A program made the translations under genes and the position numbers. A stretch of DNA of 64,000 nucleotides. It comes from CAWIHS01 sp963836005 (GTDB lineage: Bacteria; Pseudomonadota; Gammaproteobacteria; GRL18). The notes beneath the pieces are model-generated. The model worked only from the letters and a program-made list of their open reading frames with translations, was not told where the DNA came from and made no database searches. Positions 46,000 through 54,117 of this stretch are shown here, piece by piece; position 1 is the first letter of the stretch, and each line of letters starts with the position of its first letter. Where the stretch lies: positions 1 to 64,000 of the forward strand of contig CAWIHS010000006.1 in the NCBI GenBank assembly GCA_963836005.1, in the 5' to 3' direction.

Positions 46000-46977
46000 A
46001 TGCTCTATTTAGATGATATAAATATCGCTATAGCATCCGCTTCTGAAAAGATACGGCAGTTGTTGAAAGAAAATTTACAGCAACGCAAAGCATTAATTAG
46101 CTGCACCGGGTTCCTTGATGCTAGTTTTATTCAACAACTTGAACGTGAGGAAAGTGTAGATGTTGTTTTGCTGGATATCAGCAATGACTATGATGATGAC
46201 TTTATGGAAGTGCTGCTTGATAAAGTCGAAATTCCAATTTTATTTCATGATAACAAGTTACTTTCAGAACTATACCTGGATAAATTAGCGGAAAAGATAT
46301 CAGCCCTGGATGCAAAGTCAGTAGATGTTTCTGCATCTTCACAGTCACAGGAACATGCAACCGTATCAGCTATTAACCTTTGGCTTCTAGGTGCTTCGAT
46401 TGGTGGACCTGAATCAGTAAAACGATTTTTAAACAACATTCCTGCTGATCTTCCAGTCGCATTTGTTCTCGCGCAACACCTGGGAGAAGGTTTTGAAGAG
46501 TTGCTGGCGCAACAACTGGATAGTGGTTCAAAATTTAATGTAAAACAGGCTGTAAATGGCGACATTCTGAAACATGGTCAAGTTCTGGTTGTCCCTGTGA
46601 GCAGAAAAATTATTTTTAACAGTAATGGAGCAGTATCTGTTTTAGAAGAACAATGGCAAGGACATTATAAACCTTCAATTAATGAAGTGATTAATAATGT
46701 CATTGATTATTTTAAAATACCCACGGGTGTTATTATCTTTAGTGGTATGGGCGCAGATGGAGTGGAAGCCAGTCTTGAATACTCTCGTCGCTGTCAGGGA
46801 CTGATATGGGCACAAAATGCAGGCAGTTGTGTGGTAAGCAGTATGCCGGATTCTGTACGTAAAGCTGATATAGTGAGTTATAGTGGTTCACCGGAAGAAC
46901 TGGCTAAAGAAATGATTGCTCATCATACGCTTGAAACAGCATATAAAGAGACAGTAGATACTAATGAGAGATCATAG
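46000..46977 (+). CDS. chpB: Chemotaxis methylesterase ChpB (CheB family)
   Basis: A 325-residue protein. The C-terminal methylesterase domain keeps the triad: Ser in LLGASIGGPESVK, His in VLAQHLGEGFEELL, Asp in IFSGMGADGVEAS. It should remove methyl groups placed on PilJ by PilK. The N-terminal domain (1-110) is receiver-like with a phosphorylation-type Asp in VVLLDISND, but the acidic pocket (DD) is replaced by IAIASASEK, so normal phospho-control is doubtful. The stop codon TAG lies in the terminal motif of repeat A2. Confidence 0.93.
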   Translation: MLYLDDINIAIASASEKIRQLLKENLQQRKALISCTGFLDASFIQQLEREESVDVVLLDISNDYDDDFMEVLLDKVEIPILFHDNKLLSELYLDKLAEKISALDAKSVDVSASSQSQEHATVSAINLWLLGASIGGPESVKRFLNNIPADLPVAFVLAQHLGEGFEELLAQQLDSGSKFNVKQAVNGDILKHGQVLVVPVSRKIIFNSNGAVSVLEEQWQGHYKPSINEVINNVIDYFKIPTGVIIFSGMGADGVEASLEYSRRCQGLIWAQNAGSCVVSSMPDSVRKADIVSYSGSPEELAKEMIAHHTLETAYKETVDTNERS

Positions 46978-47160
46978 ATTAAGTTTTTAAGCAAAAATGT
47001 GCATGAAGAATCGGATATTTGTTGATTCACATGGACAACTTCGGCGCATGCTTCTCGCATGCATTTCCGCCATCCATGGTGATCATGTGGGAAATGCAGG
47101 TTATGCAGGAGCAATCATCTGCCTTCCGAAAAACCGATTTTTCTTAAGTAGCTACGTATG
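46973..47160. repeat. Foldback repeat family A, copy A2 (188 bp, inverted relative to A1)
   Basis: The right end CTTAAGTAGCTACGTATG (47143-47160) is the complement of the A1 left end with 17 of 18 matches. The left end (CATAGATTAAGTTTTTAAG, 46973-46991) is a degenerate form. The internal blocks GCAGGAGCAAT, GCCTTCC and AATGCAG match the A1 left half. The middle (GCATGC palindromes, CCATCCATGG) differs from A1. It fills the whole chpB-chpC spacer. Confidence 0.78.
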
Positions 47161-47184
47161 AATGAGAGATAGTTAAACCTGCAT

Positions 47185-47727
47185 ATGACAATGCACCAAG
47201 CAATGGGAATGAATAAAAAAATGAATTCGCAAGCAACGATTATTCAGGGCGCTGAAGCCAATAAACAAGGTAGTTTTGGGGATGAAACAAAAGCAGTCAG
47301 GTGCTTAACATTTGATTTTTTCAGTTATCATATGCTGGTGCCCAACGTGGTTGTGGCAGAAGTGACTGATGTGGTTAAAATTGAGTCAAAAAAAGAAGCC
47401 CCTGAGTGGTTTGCAGGGATGATGCGCTGGCGAGAATTGTTTGTTCCGGTCATTATTTTTGAAAAATTAATGAACAAGGAAGCGGGGATACCAAAAAACT
47501 ATAAAAAAATGGTTGTATTTAATGCGCCTAAAAATATTGGCGGAGTACCTTTCGTGGCTTTGGGTTGTCAATCAATTCCCAGTTTAACCGTGGTAGACGA
47601 ATCCCGCCTGGCAGTGTCAGAAAGACGCAACGCAATGCTTACGCCTGTTTTGCTCGATGGTATAGAGTATGTGATCCCGGATATTTCTGTCTTTGAAAAG
47701 CGAGTAACGCAGGCTTTGATAGTATAA
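47185..47727 (+). CDS. chpC: CheW-like adaptor ChpC
   Basis: A 180-residue CheW-domain protein: RCLTFDFFSYHMLVPNVVVA, FAGMMRWRELFVPVIIFEKL and a C-terminal LTPVLLDGIEYVIPDISVFE. In Pseudomonas ChpC couples additional receptors to ChpA. The first 30 residues are poorly conserved and contain several Met codons (M1, M3, M7, M9, M13), so the start is uncertain. It is the last gene of the chemosensory cluster, separated from chpB by repeat A2, and convergent with rsmE. Confidence 0.9.
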   Translation: MTMHQAMGMNKKMNSQATIIQGAEANKQGSFGDETKAVRCLTFDFFSYHMLVPNVVVAEVTDVVKIESKKEAPEWFAGMMRWRELFVPVIIFEKLMNKEAGIPKNYKKMVVFNAPKNIGGVPFVALGCQSIPSLTVVDESRLAVSERRNAMLTPVLLDGIEYVIPDISVFEKRVTQALIV

Positions 47728-47758
47728 TAAGACCGGCAACTGAGCGAAAATATTTAGC

Positions 47759-48508
47759 TTAAGTTAAATCGCCCCAGAGATACTGAGCAATGCTTAATGC
47801 CGTCACTCCAGCTGTTTCAGTTCTTAATGTTCTGGGACCCAAAGCAATTTTTTGATAGTTTGACAAGCTTTGTGCGTCATTGATTTCCTGGTCACTCAGA
47901 CCTCCTTCTGGACCGACTAACAGATTCAGCGTTTCAAGCTGAGTATCTTTGAAGTTATTAAATGTCTGCAGGGCACGCGGAGCAAGCAGTAGATTGAGTT
48001 CGGCGTTATATGAATTAATCTGGCTGAAAAATACCGGATGTTTAATATTGACAGGAATCGTGCGGCCGCTCTGTTCGGCTGCACTGTTAGCAATCCTCTG
48101 CCAGTGGTGGTGTTTCTTTTCTAACTGCTTTGCATCCAGTTTAATATTAGAACGTTCAGTGAGCACGGGAATAATCGAACTTACACCTAACTCAACTGAT
48201 TTTTGAATAGTATAATCCATACGATCGCCTCGTGAAATCCCCTGCAATAAAGTGATCGGTATAGGCGGTTCACTATTTTTGTGCAAAAATGTATCTATTT
48301 CTATGATCACTTCACGTTTGTTCAGCGATGTGATATGCGCAGAAAACTCCCCGCTTTGTCCCTGAAAAGGTTGGCCGTTAAACAGCACTAGTGGATCTCC
48401 TGGTTTGAGTCTTAAAACTCTTGCAGTATAGTTGACCAGTTGAGCAGGAAGAGATATTTGCTGATGTGGTGCTAGTGGTGTTTCTATAAAAAAACGTGAA
48501 AGTCGCAT
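47759..48508 (-). CDS. rsmE: 16S rRNA (uracil(1498)-N(3))-methyltransferase
   Basis: A 249-residue SPOUT-class methyltransferase acting on the decoding region of 16S rRNA. An N-terminal PUA-like domain (LVNYTARVLRLKPGDPLVLF) is followed by PITLLQGISRGDRMDYTIQK, KSVELGVSSIIPVLTERS, and the knot region LLVGPEGGLSDQEI and ALGPRTLRTETAGVTAL. It sits next to the chp cluster as in Pseudomonas. Confidence 0.96.
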   Translation of the reverse strand: MRLSRFFIETPLAPHQQISLPAQLVNYTARVLRLKPGDPLVLFNGQPFQGQSGEFSAHITSLNKREVIIEIDTFLHKNSEPPIPITLLQGISRGDRMDYTIQKSVELGVSSIIPVLTERSNIKLDAKQLEKKHHHWQRIANSAAEQSGRTIPVNIKHPVFFSQINSYNAELNLLLAPRALQTFNNFKDTQLETLNLLVGPEGGLSDQEINDAQSLSNYQKIALGPRTLRTETAGVTALSIAQYLWGDLT

Positions 48509-49108
48509 AATACAGAAATAATCATTCAGAAAATGTGCAATGCTAAATAGTGTTCATCCGTTTTTAGCTGGAACCTAAATGGATGATAATTCTAACAGAT
48601 ACATTTTACTTAAGTATATATCTAATATCCTGAATAAATCAGTTAAATCTTCTAAATAAATGTTCTTAAAAGGTGTCCATTCAGCACCAGAACCTGTGAT
48701 GTATCATTTCGGGATTTTGATGTTAATATGAGAGAAATGATGTATCACTGGGTCTTGTGCGATGCCTCAATACTATGGCCACTATTTCCGAACAGCTATT
48801 TAGACTATTGCTCCTCCATTAAGATCTTTCCCATTATTTTTCTGCTCACCCATTAGAAAGTCAAGAAATTAGTCAGCGATCGAGGGATTTTGATGGGCTT
48901 TTAATGGGTTTTATCTGCTGGCTGCATTTTCTTTGCAACGACAGCTAACTGCTTAATAGCATTGTCCAAGCAATTTGGCCAGTTATCAAAATCCTGTCCA
49001 TCAATGGCATTTATGATATAAAGTCTCACTCTGGTATCACCTTCAATAATCAGTCTGCGCTGAATAGCTGCAATGTAATAAAGTAATTGGCTGATGATGG
49101 AGTGAAAA
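48509..49108. other. Intergenic region with repeat B3 and a short coding remnant
   Basis: Between rsmE and the TPR glycosyltransfer gene, both on the minus strand. It holds repeat copy B3 (about 48660-48815). On the minus strand, 48901 to about 49108 forms a frame without an ATG that reads like protein (LYYIAAIQRRLIIEGDTRVR, DGQDFDNWPNCLDNAIKQLA). That stretch is either a remnant or the C-terminus of a lost gene. Confidence 0.5.
48660..48815 (-). repeat. Dispersed foldback repeat family B, copy B3 (minus orientation)
   Basis: The complement of this stretch matches B2 closely at CTAAATA-CTGTTC-GAAATAG, CGCACAAGACCC and TCATTTC-CTCATAT, and ends in GCTGAATGGACACCTTTT like the other copies. Stem: 48684-48694 (GCACCAGAACC) with 48750-48760 (GGGTCTTGTGC). 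The pairing extends inward (GTGATGTATCATTTC against its near-complement), giving a palindrome of nearly 80 bases. Confidence 0.75.
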
Positions 49109-50905
49109 TTATTTGTTCCCCTGCAGTTGCTGAAGATAAATTAATGCCGTTTTATGGGTTGGCTCAATAGCTATCACTTCCAGTAATAATGTTCTGGCTT
49201 TTTGCATATCTTTCTGGGCTATATAGGTTGCGGCCAGATTTGCTCTGGCATCCAGGTAATCAGGATTTATTTTCAGCGCCTGGCGATAACTCTTTTGCGC
49301 ATCGGTATAAGCTCCGATTTTGGCAAATCGGTTAGCCTGCATGTAATAAAATACCGCTTTATCATGTGCTGAAAGCAAATCCAGTGGCACCAGAGTTTCA
49401 AAATAGGCGGCCTTTTCAAGCTGATTGGTATAAAGCAGGGCAAAATAAGTGTTGAGCAATGTAGTGGGCAGAGCATTGATAGTATTGCCTTCTTTGCCCA
49501 GGTTCAAGGCCGTGCCAAAGCTTTGCAGCGCTTCTGAATATTGCTTTTCTTTCAGGTAATACTTACCTAGAGCCGCCCAAACTCTTTCTTTTTGCGGACT
49601 GAGCCGGGTCTCGTTCTGATAAAACCGGATTTGATCGCTCCAGACTGAATTACGTGCGAAAGTCAGATAGGAGAAGCATAAGATCAATAGCGTTAACGCC
49701 AATAGTGCAAGCTTACTCTGCTGTAGAAAAAACAGATAAAAACACATCGCGAACAGTATAGACATGCCCGCATTAGGCAAATAGGTACGGTGCTCAAAGA
49801 CGACATCTGTGATGGGAATGATGCTGGACTCAACCAGATGAGCCAGGTAATAAAAACTAATGGCAAAAAAGATTAACGGCTGTTTTTTTCTGATGATGAA
49901 AGCACACAGCAAAATAGCTATATGTGCTGCCAGAGCCAATAGTACTTTTACTGAGAAGAGGCTTTGCTGAATGGGGAAATCATAATCCAGATGTAAATCC
50001 AGAGGGATAAAAAACTGTTTGATATAATGCCAGACAACCAGCGTCTGAGTAGCAAAATATTCGGATCTGGTGAGAAATTCAGTATGGCTGGTGCGAGTGA
50101 TTAGATCGAGCTTTTGCAGTGACAGATCAAAAAGATAAAACGCTGCCAAAGCAAACCCCAATAACAAAGGTACGCCCAGAAAGATGATCTTTTTGCTTTG
50201 TGCTCTGCTCAGTTGCTGGAAAAAGGTCACTTCAACCAGGATAATGGCCAGCGGCAGCGTTGCAGTGTTCTGTTTACTGAAAAAGGCCAGAGCTGCAAAC
50301 AATGCACTCAATATAAGGACTGCGTTTTTATTGTTCAGACGTGCATAGCAATAGCTGACCAAGGCAGCTAGATAGAACAACGCCGCGAGGGAACTTAGCC
50401 GTTGTACGATATAGGTAACGGCCTGAGTTTGTTGCGGATGGATTAAAAAAATCAATGCGGCGACAAATGGAATGGTATAAAAATACACACTGGACTGAAA
50501 TTGATAGTCATACTTTTGTACACTGGCTTTTAATAATAAGCGGGTGAGATAGAAAACGCTGACACCTGTCATAAAATGAATCAGGAAATTCACAATATGA
50601 TAACCGAGCACGGAAGTACCATTGAGAGAATAATTTAATGCAAAGCTCAGATAGCCAACAAATCGAGGAAAATAAAATCCCCATATATTCCCGGGTTGCG
50701 TAATATCATGTATAGCGGTATTTTCAACAATGGAAGGATAATCATCCAGATAGAAAGGAACATAAAAACTGTTGAAATAGGCGATTAGTGCTGCAATAAA
50801 CAAAATGCTGAACAATACTTTTGTATTGCTTAAATACGGGGATAGGCCATTTAGAGAAATACCCTGGTCTGTTTGTTCTGCCGCGCGATAGCCTTCTTTG
50901 ATCAT
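49109..50905 (-). CDS. Polytopic membrane protein with C-terminal TPRs, probable GT-C glycosyltransferase
   Basis: A 598-residue protein. About 10-11 membrane spans fill residues 30-425, with an acidic first loop YLDDYPSIVEN, typical of GT-C enzymes that use lipid-linked sugars. Further blocks are YHIVNFLIHFMTGVSVFYLT, FLIHPQQTQAVTYIVQRLS and FEHRTYLPNAGMSILFAM, as in the TMTC/O-mannosyltransferase-like group. Residues 440-598 are tetratricopeptide repeats (ALGKYYLKEKQYSEALQSFG, SYRQALKINPDYLDARANLA, AYIAQKD-like units). It overlaps the DUF2304 gene by 4 bases. Sugar and target are unknown; protein O-glycosylation is one reasonable possibility. Confidence 0.75.
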   Translation of the reverse strand: MIKEGYRAAEQTDQGISLNGLSPYLSNTKVLFSILFIAALIAYFNSFYVPFYLDDYPSIVENTAIHDITQPGNIWGFYFPRFVGYLSFALNYSLNGTSVLGYHIVNFLIHFMTGVSVFYLTRLLLKASVQKYDYQFQSSVYFYTIPFVAALIFLIHPQQTQAVTYIVQRLSSLAALFYLAALVSYCYARLNNKNAVLILSALFAALAFFSKQNTATLPLAIILVEVTFFQQLSRAQSKKIIFLGVPLLLGFALAAFYLFDLSLQKLDLITRTSHTEFLTRSEYFATQTLVVWHYIKQFFIPLDLHLDYDFPIQQSLFSVKVLLALAAHIAILLCAFIIRKKQPLIFFAISFYYLAHLVESSIIPITDVVFEHRTYLPNAGMSILFAMCFYLFFLQQSKLALLALTLLILCFSYLTFARNSVWSDQIRFYQNETRLSPQKERVWAALGKYYLKEKQYSEALQSFGTALNLGKEGNTINALPTTLLNTYFALLYTNQLEKAAYFETLVPLDLLSAHDKAVFYYMQANRFAKIGAYTDAQKSYRQALKINPDYLDARANLAATYIAQKDMQKARTLLLEVIAIEPTHKTALIYLQQLQGNK

Positions 50906-51297
50906 GGTTTTTCCTGTGTTTTTCGTAGCTGTTCAGTTTTTCGCATGGTTTCATTGTTACTATTATTGCTCAGTTCAGCTTCCAGCATGGCCAGACGCTG
51001 GGTCAGGCGCAGAAATTTACGCTCTTGCCTTGAACGTTCAATGTCCATCAATAAAATTTTGATAATCAGAAAGGCGAAAGCCACGATAACTGCCAGAATG
51101 GGAGGGTAGCTGATATCAGCTCTATAGGCAATATTATCAATAATGGACGGAAAGAAACCTAAAATAGCTGACAGAATAGCGATAAATATCCAGCCAAATG
51201 CATATTTTACATGCAGGTGATCCTTACGAATGAGCCAGATAATGAATAAGGCAATGAATAAACCCAGTGAAGAGGTGATAATTAGATAAAATTTCAT
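50902..51297 (-). CDS. DUF2304 membrane protein
   Basis: A 131-residue protein with three predicted spans (YLIITSSLGLFIALFIIWLI, YAFGWIFIAILSAILGFFP, PPILAVIVAFAFLIIKILL), then a charged coiled coil (RKFLRLTQRLAMLEAELSNN). Length and the short LHVKYAFGWI loop fit DUF2304, which habitually accompanies family 2 glycosyltransferases. It is cotranscribed with the GT2 gene (16-base gap) and the TPR protein gene (4-base overlap). Confidence 0.8.
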   Translation of the reverse strand: MKFYLIITSSLGLFIALFIIWLIRKDHLHVKYAFGWIFIAILSAILGFFPSIIDNIAYRADISYPPILAVIVAFAFLIIKILLMDIERSRQERKFLRLTQRLAMLEAELSNNSNNETMRKTEQLRKTQEKP

Positions 51298-51313
51298 CAG
51301 GCCTTAATCCTGT

Positions 51314-52045
51314 TCAACTATTATCGGTTGACAACTTATTTTTACTCTTCATTCGTTGTATCGGGGTTATTTTGGAAATGCTTAATAATGAGGTATACAT
51401 CATATAATAAATCACCTTTAACCATGAACTGAAAATCCTTGATTTTCCGGAAATTCTGCCACACATTGAGGTTTCAATTTCTGCAATACTTAAATGATGC
51501 TGCTTAAGCAGCAGCAACACACCTACATCCTGAAATTCCAGTAGCGTTGCCTGCCGGGAGGCAACAACCTGCATGGCCGCTTGATTGTAGATACGAAAAC
51601 CGGACGTTAAATCGTCAAAATTAAATCCGGCCATTTTCTTAAATAAAGCCCAGGTCATTTTCCTGCCCAGGCTGCCCCGGTTGGTACAGGCCGCAATAAC
51701 GACATCATTATTTTGACTGGCTTGCAGCAATTCTGTCAGTGAATCAGGACTATGCTGTCCATCGGCATCCATCGTGATGACGAATTCATAGCCATGTTTC
51801 AGCGCATAGCGGATACCGGCCTGGGCCGCATTCCATGCGCCCATATTATACACTAATGGCATGATCAGGGCACCATGACGGCTGGCTACACTGGCTGTAT
51901 TGTCTGTGCTGCCATCATCTACAACCAGTACATCAAAGCCTTTTGCAACAATCTCATGCACCACATCAGCGATGGTTTTTTCTTCATTCATTGCCGGGAT
52001 AATGATCAGGCAAACAGAAGTTTTGATGGGCAATGGAGCATCCAT
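51314..52045 (-). CDS. Family 2 glycosyltransferase (polyprenyl-phosphate sugar synthase type)
   Basis: A 243-residue GT-A enzyme without membrane spans. Signatures are CLIIIPAMNEEKTIADVV, VLVVDDGSTDNTA, NMGAWNAAQAGIRYALKHG, the DxD motif ITMDADGQHSPDSL and the acceptor-side FDDLTSGFRIYNQAAM. This resembles dolichol/undecaprenyl-phosphate sugar synthases. It would make a lipid-linked sugar that the GT-C protein downstream could use. First gene of the three-gene module. Confidence 0.88.
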   Translation of the reverse strand: MDAPLPIKTSVCLIIIPAMNEEKTIADVVHEIVAKGFDVLVVDDGSTDNTASVASRHGALIMPLVYNMGAWNAAQAGIRYALKHGYEFVITMDADGQHSPDSLTELLQASQNNDVVIAACTNRGSLGRKMTWALFKKMAGFNFDDLTSGFRIYNQAAMQVVASRQATLLEFQDVGVLLLLKQHHLSIAEIETSMCGRISGKSRIFSSWLKVIYYMMYTSLLSISKITPIQRMKSKNKLSTDNS

Positions 52046-52253
52046 AGTGATTTTAGAGTGACTTAGATTTAGTTACTTGCAGCAGGTGGCAACTGATTTT
52101 TTAGGATTATAGGTGAAACCAGGATTAATTGTAAGTAAAGCATTTTAACTGCGGAAAATCATAACGGGTTAAAAGTTTATTTTATGCGTATTATGTTACA
52201 ATGTACGTTGTTGTTGCCCGCTCCGGGTAATTATTATCCAAGGAGTTAAATTC

Positions 52254-52703
52254 ATGCCGAAAGTTCTGGTGGCTGGTGAAAAAGCTTATTTTATTCATGC
52301 GTTTAGTATTGATGAACTGAATAATATTGAAATTACTCAGACTCGTAATGATTCAACCAGCAGCCTGGGTCTGGCACTGGATGACGCTGAGCCTTCCGCT
52401 GAAAAACTGGAATCAGTCAAACCGGCGGTTATGATGCTGCTAAAACAGTCTGCAACCTACAAAAAAGCCCATCATAATCCTGATATGGATGGTTACACGC
52501 TGATGGTGTTTCGCGGTAAAAACATGCAGGCTAAAAAGACTTACCTGGCGACCTGGTGCGGACAATCCAGGGCGGAGATGCTGACTCAAAATCCTCAAGC
52601 ACTGATAAGTACTATTGTGCAGGGGGGGGGCAACTTGTTTAATCCAAAAGACTATCATAAAAACAGCACTATCCATCATTTGTTAAATAGCCCTACCATC
52701 TGA
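52254..52703 (+). CDS. Conserved-looking protein of unknown function with a G9 tract
   Basis: A 149-residue soluble protein with a strong AAGGAG site 9 bases before the ATG. There is no signal peptide. Sequence features include MPKVLVAGEKAYFIHAFSID, a central Lys/His-rich part (YKKAHHNPDMDGYTLMVFRG) and YLATWCGQSRAEML. I recognise no family. Nine consecutive G residues (52622-52630) encode Gly-Gly-Gly at residues 124-126. Slippage there would replace the last 25 or so residues. It is monocistronic, upstream of the secretion operon and divergent from the glycosyltransfer module. Confidence 0.65.
   Translation: MPKVLVAGEKAYFIHAFSIDELNNIEITQTRNDSTSSLGLALDDAEPSAEKLESVKPAVMMLLKQSATYKKAHHNPDMDGYTLMVFRGKNMQAKKTYLATWCGQSRAEMLTQNPQALISTIVQGGGNLFNPKDYHKNSTIHHLLNSPTI
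52622..52630. repeat. G9 homopolymer inside a coding region
   Basis: Nine G in a row, out of character for this AT-leaning genome, near the 3' end of the gene at 52254. It is a possible slippage site or an assembly-sensitive position. Confidence 0.9.
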
Positions 52704-52819
52704 GCAGTCATGAAAAAGCATTTTTATTGTGAACTTCTGAATAGTATGTTAGTCAAAAATGTTTACCCCGGTTTAGCAACATCAATCCCTGTTCTAGCTA
52801 CTAATTAACCAGCTGATTT

Positions 52820-54109
52820 ATGCCGCCTTTTTTTGAACGATTAAAATACAAGGTTTTTTCTTCCATATCTTCTTTTTTAAAGACGGATGAACATCAGGAG
52901 TTACTGAAAAAAGTAAACACACACCTGCTGATATGGAATAAGCAGCTAATTAACCTGGAAACCGCAGCGACAGCCGATTTGCCCGATTACCAGGCTGAAA
53001 ACATCGCCCTTGCAGCCGTAAGAATTATAGCCAGAGAAAAGCAGACATCTCACGTTGCTCTCTATTTACCCAATCCTGAATTTGTTGCAACAGAATATGA
53101 GCTTCCCGAAGTGGCTGAACAAAATGTCCCTGCCGCACTTCAATATCAGATTGATGAGTTACTGCCCGCTTATCCGAGTGAACTATTACTGGCGGTCAGG
53201 CACAATAATGCCCAGGAAAAAAATTTGGCATTATGGCTGGATTTATCGCGCACCAATGATTTATACAATGCTTTTCACGCCCGGGAATTAGAATTAATCG
53301 CGATTATTCCGCGAATTTTTCTGGCCCTGTTAACCGCAGATAAAGGTAAGGAACAGAAACTAAGGGTAAGGGATGATATAAATCTGCAGCATGCAGGGCT
53401 TGAGCAAGGCAGTTTAAAACAATGGGGTGCTATTACTTCTGCTGAGTTAGAAGATAAGGAATATTTTCAGCAATGGCAGCAAACTTTTGGTGAACTGGGC
53501 AGTGTTCCCTGTTTTGAAAGTATCGAAGCCTGGCAGAATGTTGATCTCGAACAGCTAGCGCAAATACGTTATGCTTTTTTTCCTGAATCAGCGCGTGTCA
53601 ACCTGAAAAAGCGCAGCAGATTAAAAAAAGGCCGTCTGGCGGCTATCGCTGCCGGTATATTCTTTCTATTACTGGCTAAGCCGTTTGTGGACAACATTCT
53701 GCGTTACAATAAATGGGAAACACGCTATCTACAATATATGGAAGATACCCAGGAAGTCAGAACAATGCGTACTGCAGTGACGCAGTTTGAAGATAAATGG
53801 TCTTTGTTTTTAGATTATCCCAAAGCAGATGTGGTTAGTGTGATTAAAAAACTCAATGCTATTATCCCTAAAAACAGCTGGGTGACTGTCTTTGAGATGA
53901 AAAACGGAATAGTAGAGATTGAAGGCTACAGCCCAAATGCAACAGGTCTTCTGGAAGTAATATCCAAACAGGCCGAGTTTTCTCAGGCTGCTTTTAATCA
54001 GCGTACACGTACCCAGCGTGGTAAAAATAGCGAACATTTCGGTATCAGTTTTCACCTCGACTCAATTAACATGGATGCTTACCAGGAAAAATATTTTCCT
54101 GGTAACTAA
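52820..54109 (+). CDS. gspL: Type II secretion GspL-like / PilN-domain protein
   Basis: A 429-residue bitopic protein. The cytoplasmic part (1-265) contains YELPEVAEQNVPAALQYQID and ALWLDLSRTNDLYNAFHARE, weakly like the actin-like domain of GspL/PilM. One span at about residues 272-292 (RLAAIAAGIFFLLLAKPFVD) is followed by a periplasmic PilN-like ferredoxin fold (VISVIKKLN-type helix, PKNSWVTVFEMKNGIVEIEG). It would bridge GspE to GspM and GspF in the inner-membrane platform. It is the first gene of the operon and 8 bases before gspM. It is divergent from classical GspL, so the symbol rests on domain layout and context. Confidence 0.75.
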   Translation: MPPFFERLKYKVFSSISSFLKTDEHQELLKKVNTHLLIWNKQLINLETAATADLPDYQAENIALAAVRIIAREKQTSHVALYLPNPEFVATEYELPEVAEQNVPAALQYQIDELLPAYPSELLLAVRHNNAQEKNLALWLDLSRTNDLYNAFHARELELIAIIPRIFLALLTADKGKEQKLRVRDDINLQHAGLEQGSLKQWGAITSAELEDKEYFQQWQQTFGELGSVPCFESIEAWQNVDLEQLAQIRYAFFPESARVNLKKRSRLKKGRLAAIAAGIFFLLLAKPFVDNILRYNKWETRYLQYMEDTQEVRTMRTAVTQFEDKWSLFLDYPKADVVSVIKKLNAIIPKNSWVTVFEMKNGIVEIEGYSPNATGLLEVISKQAEFSQAAFNQRTRTQRGKNSEHFGISFHLDSINMDAYQEKYFPGN

Positions 54110-54117
54110 AATACAGT

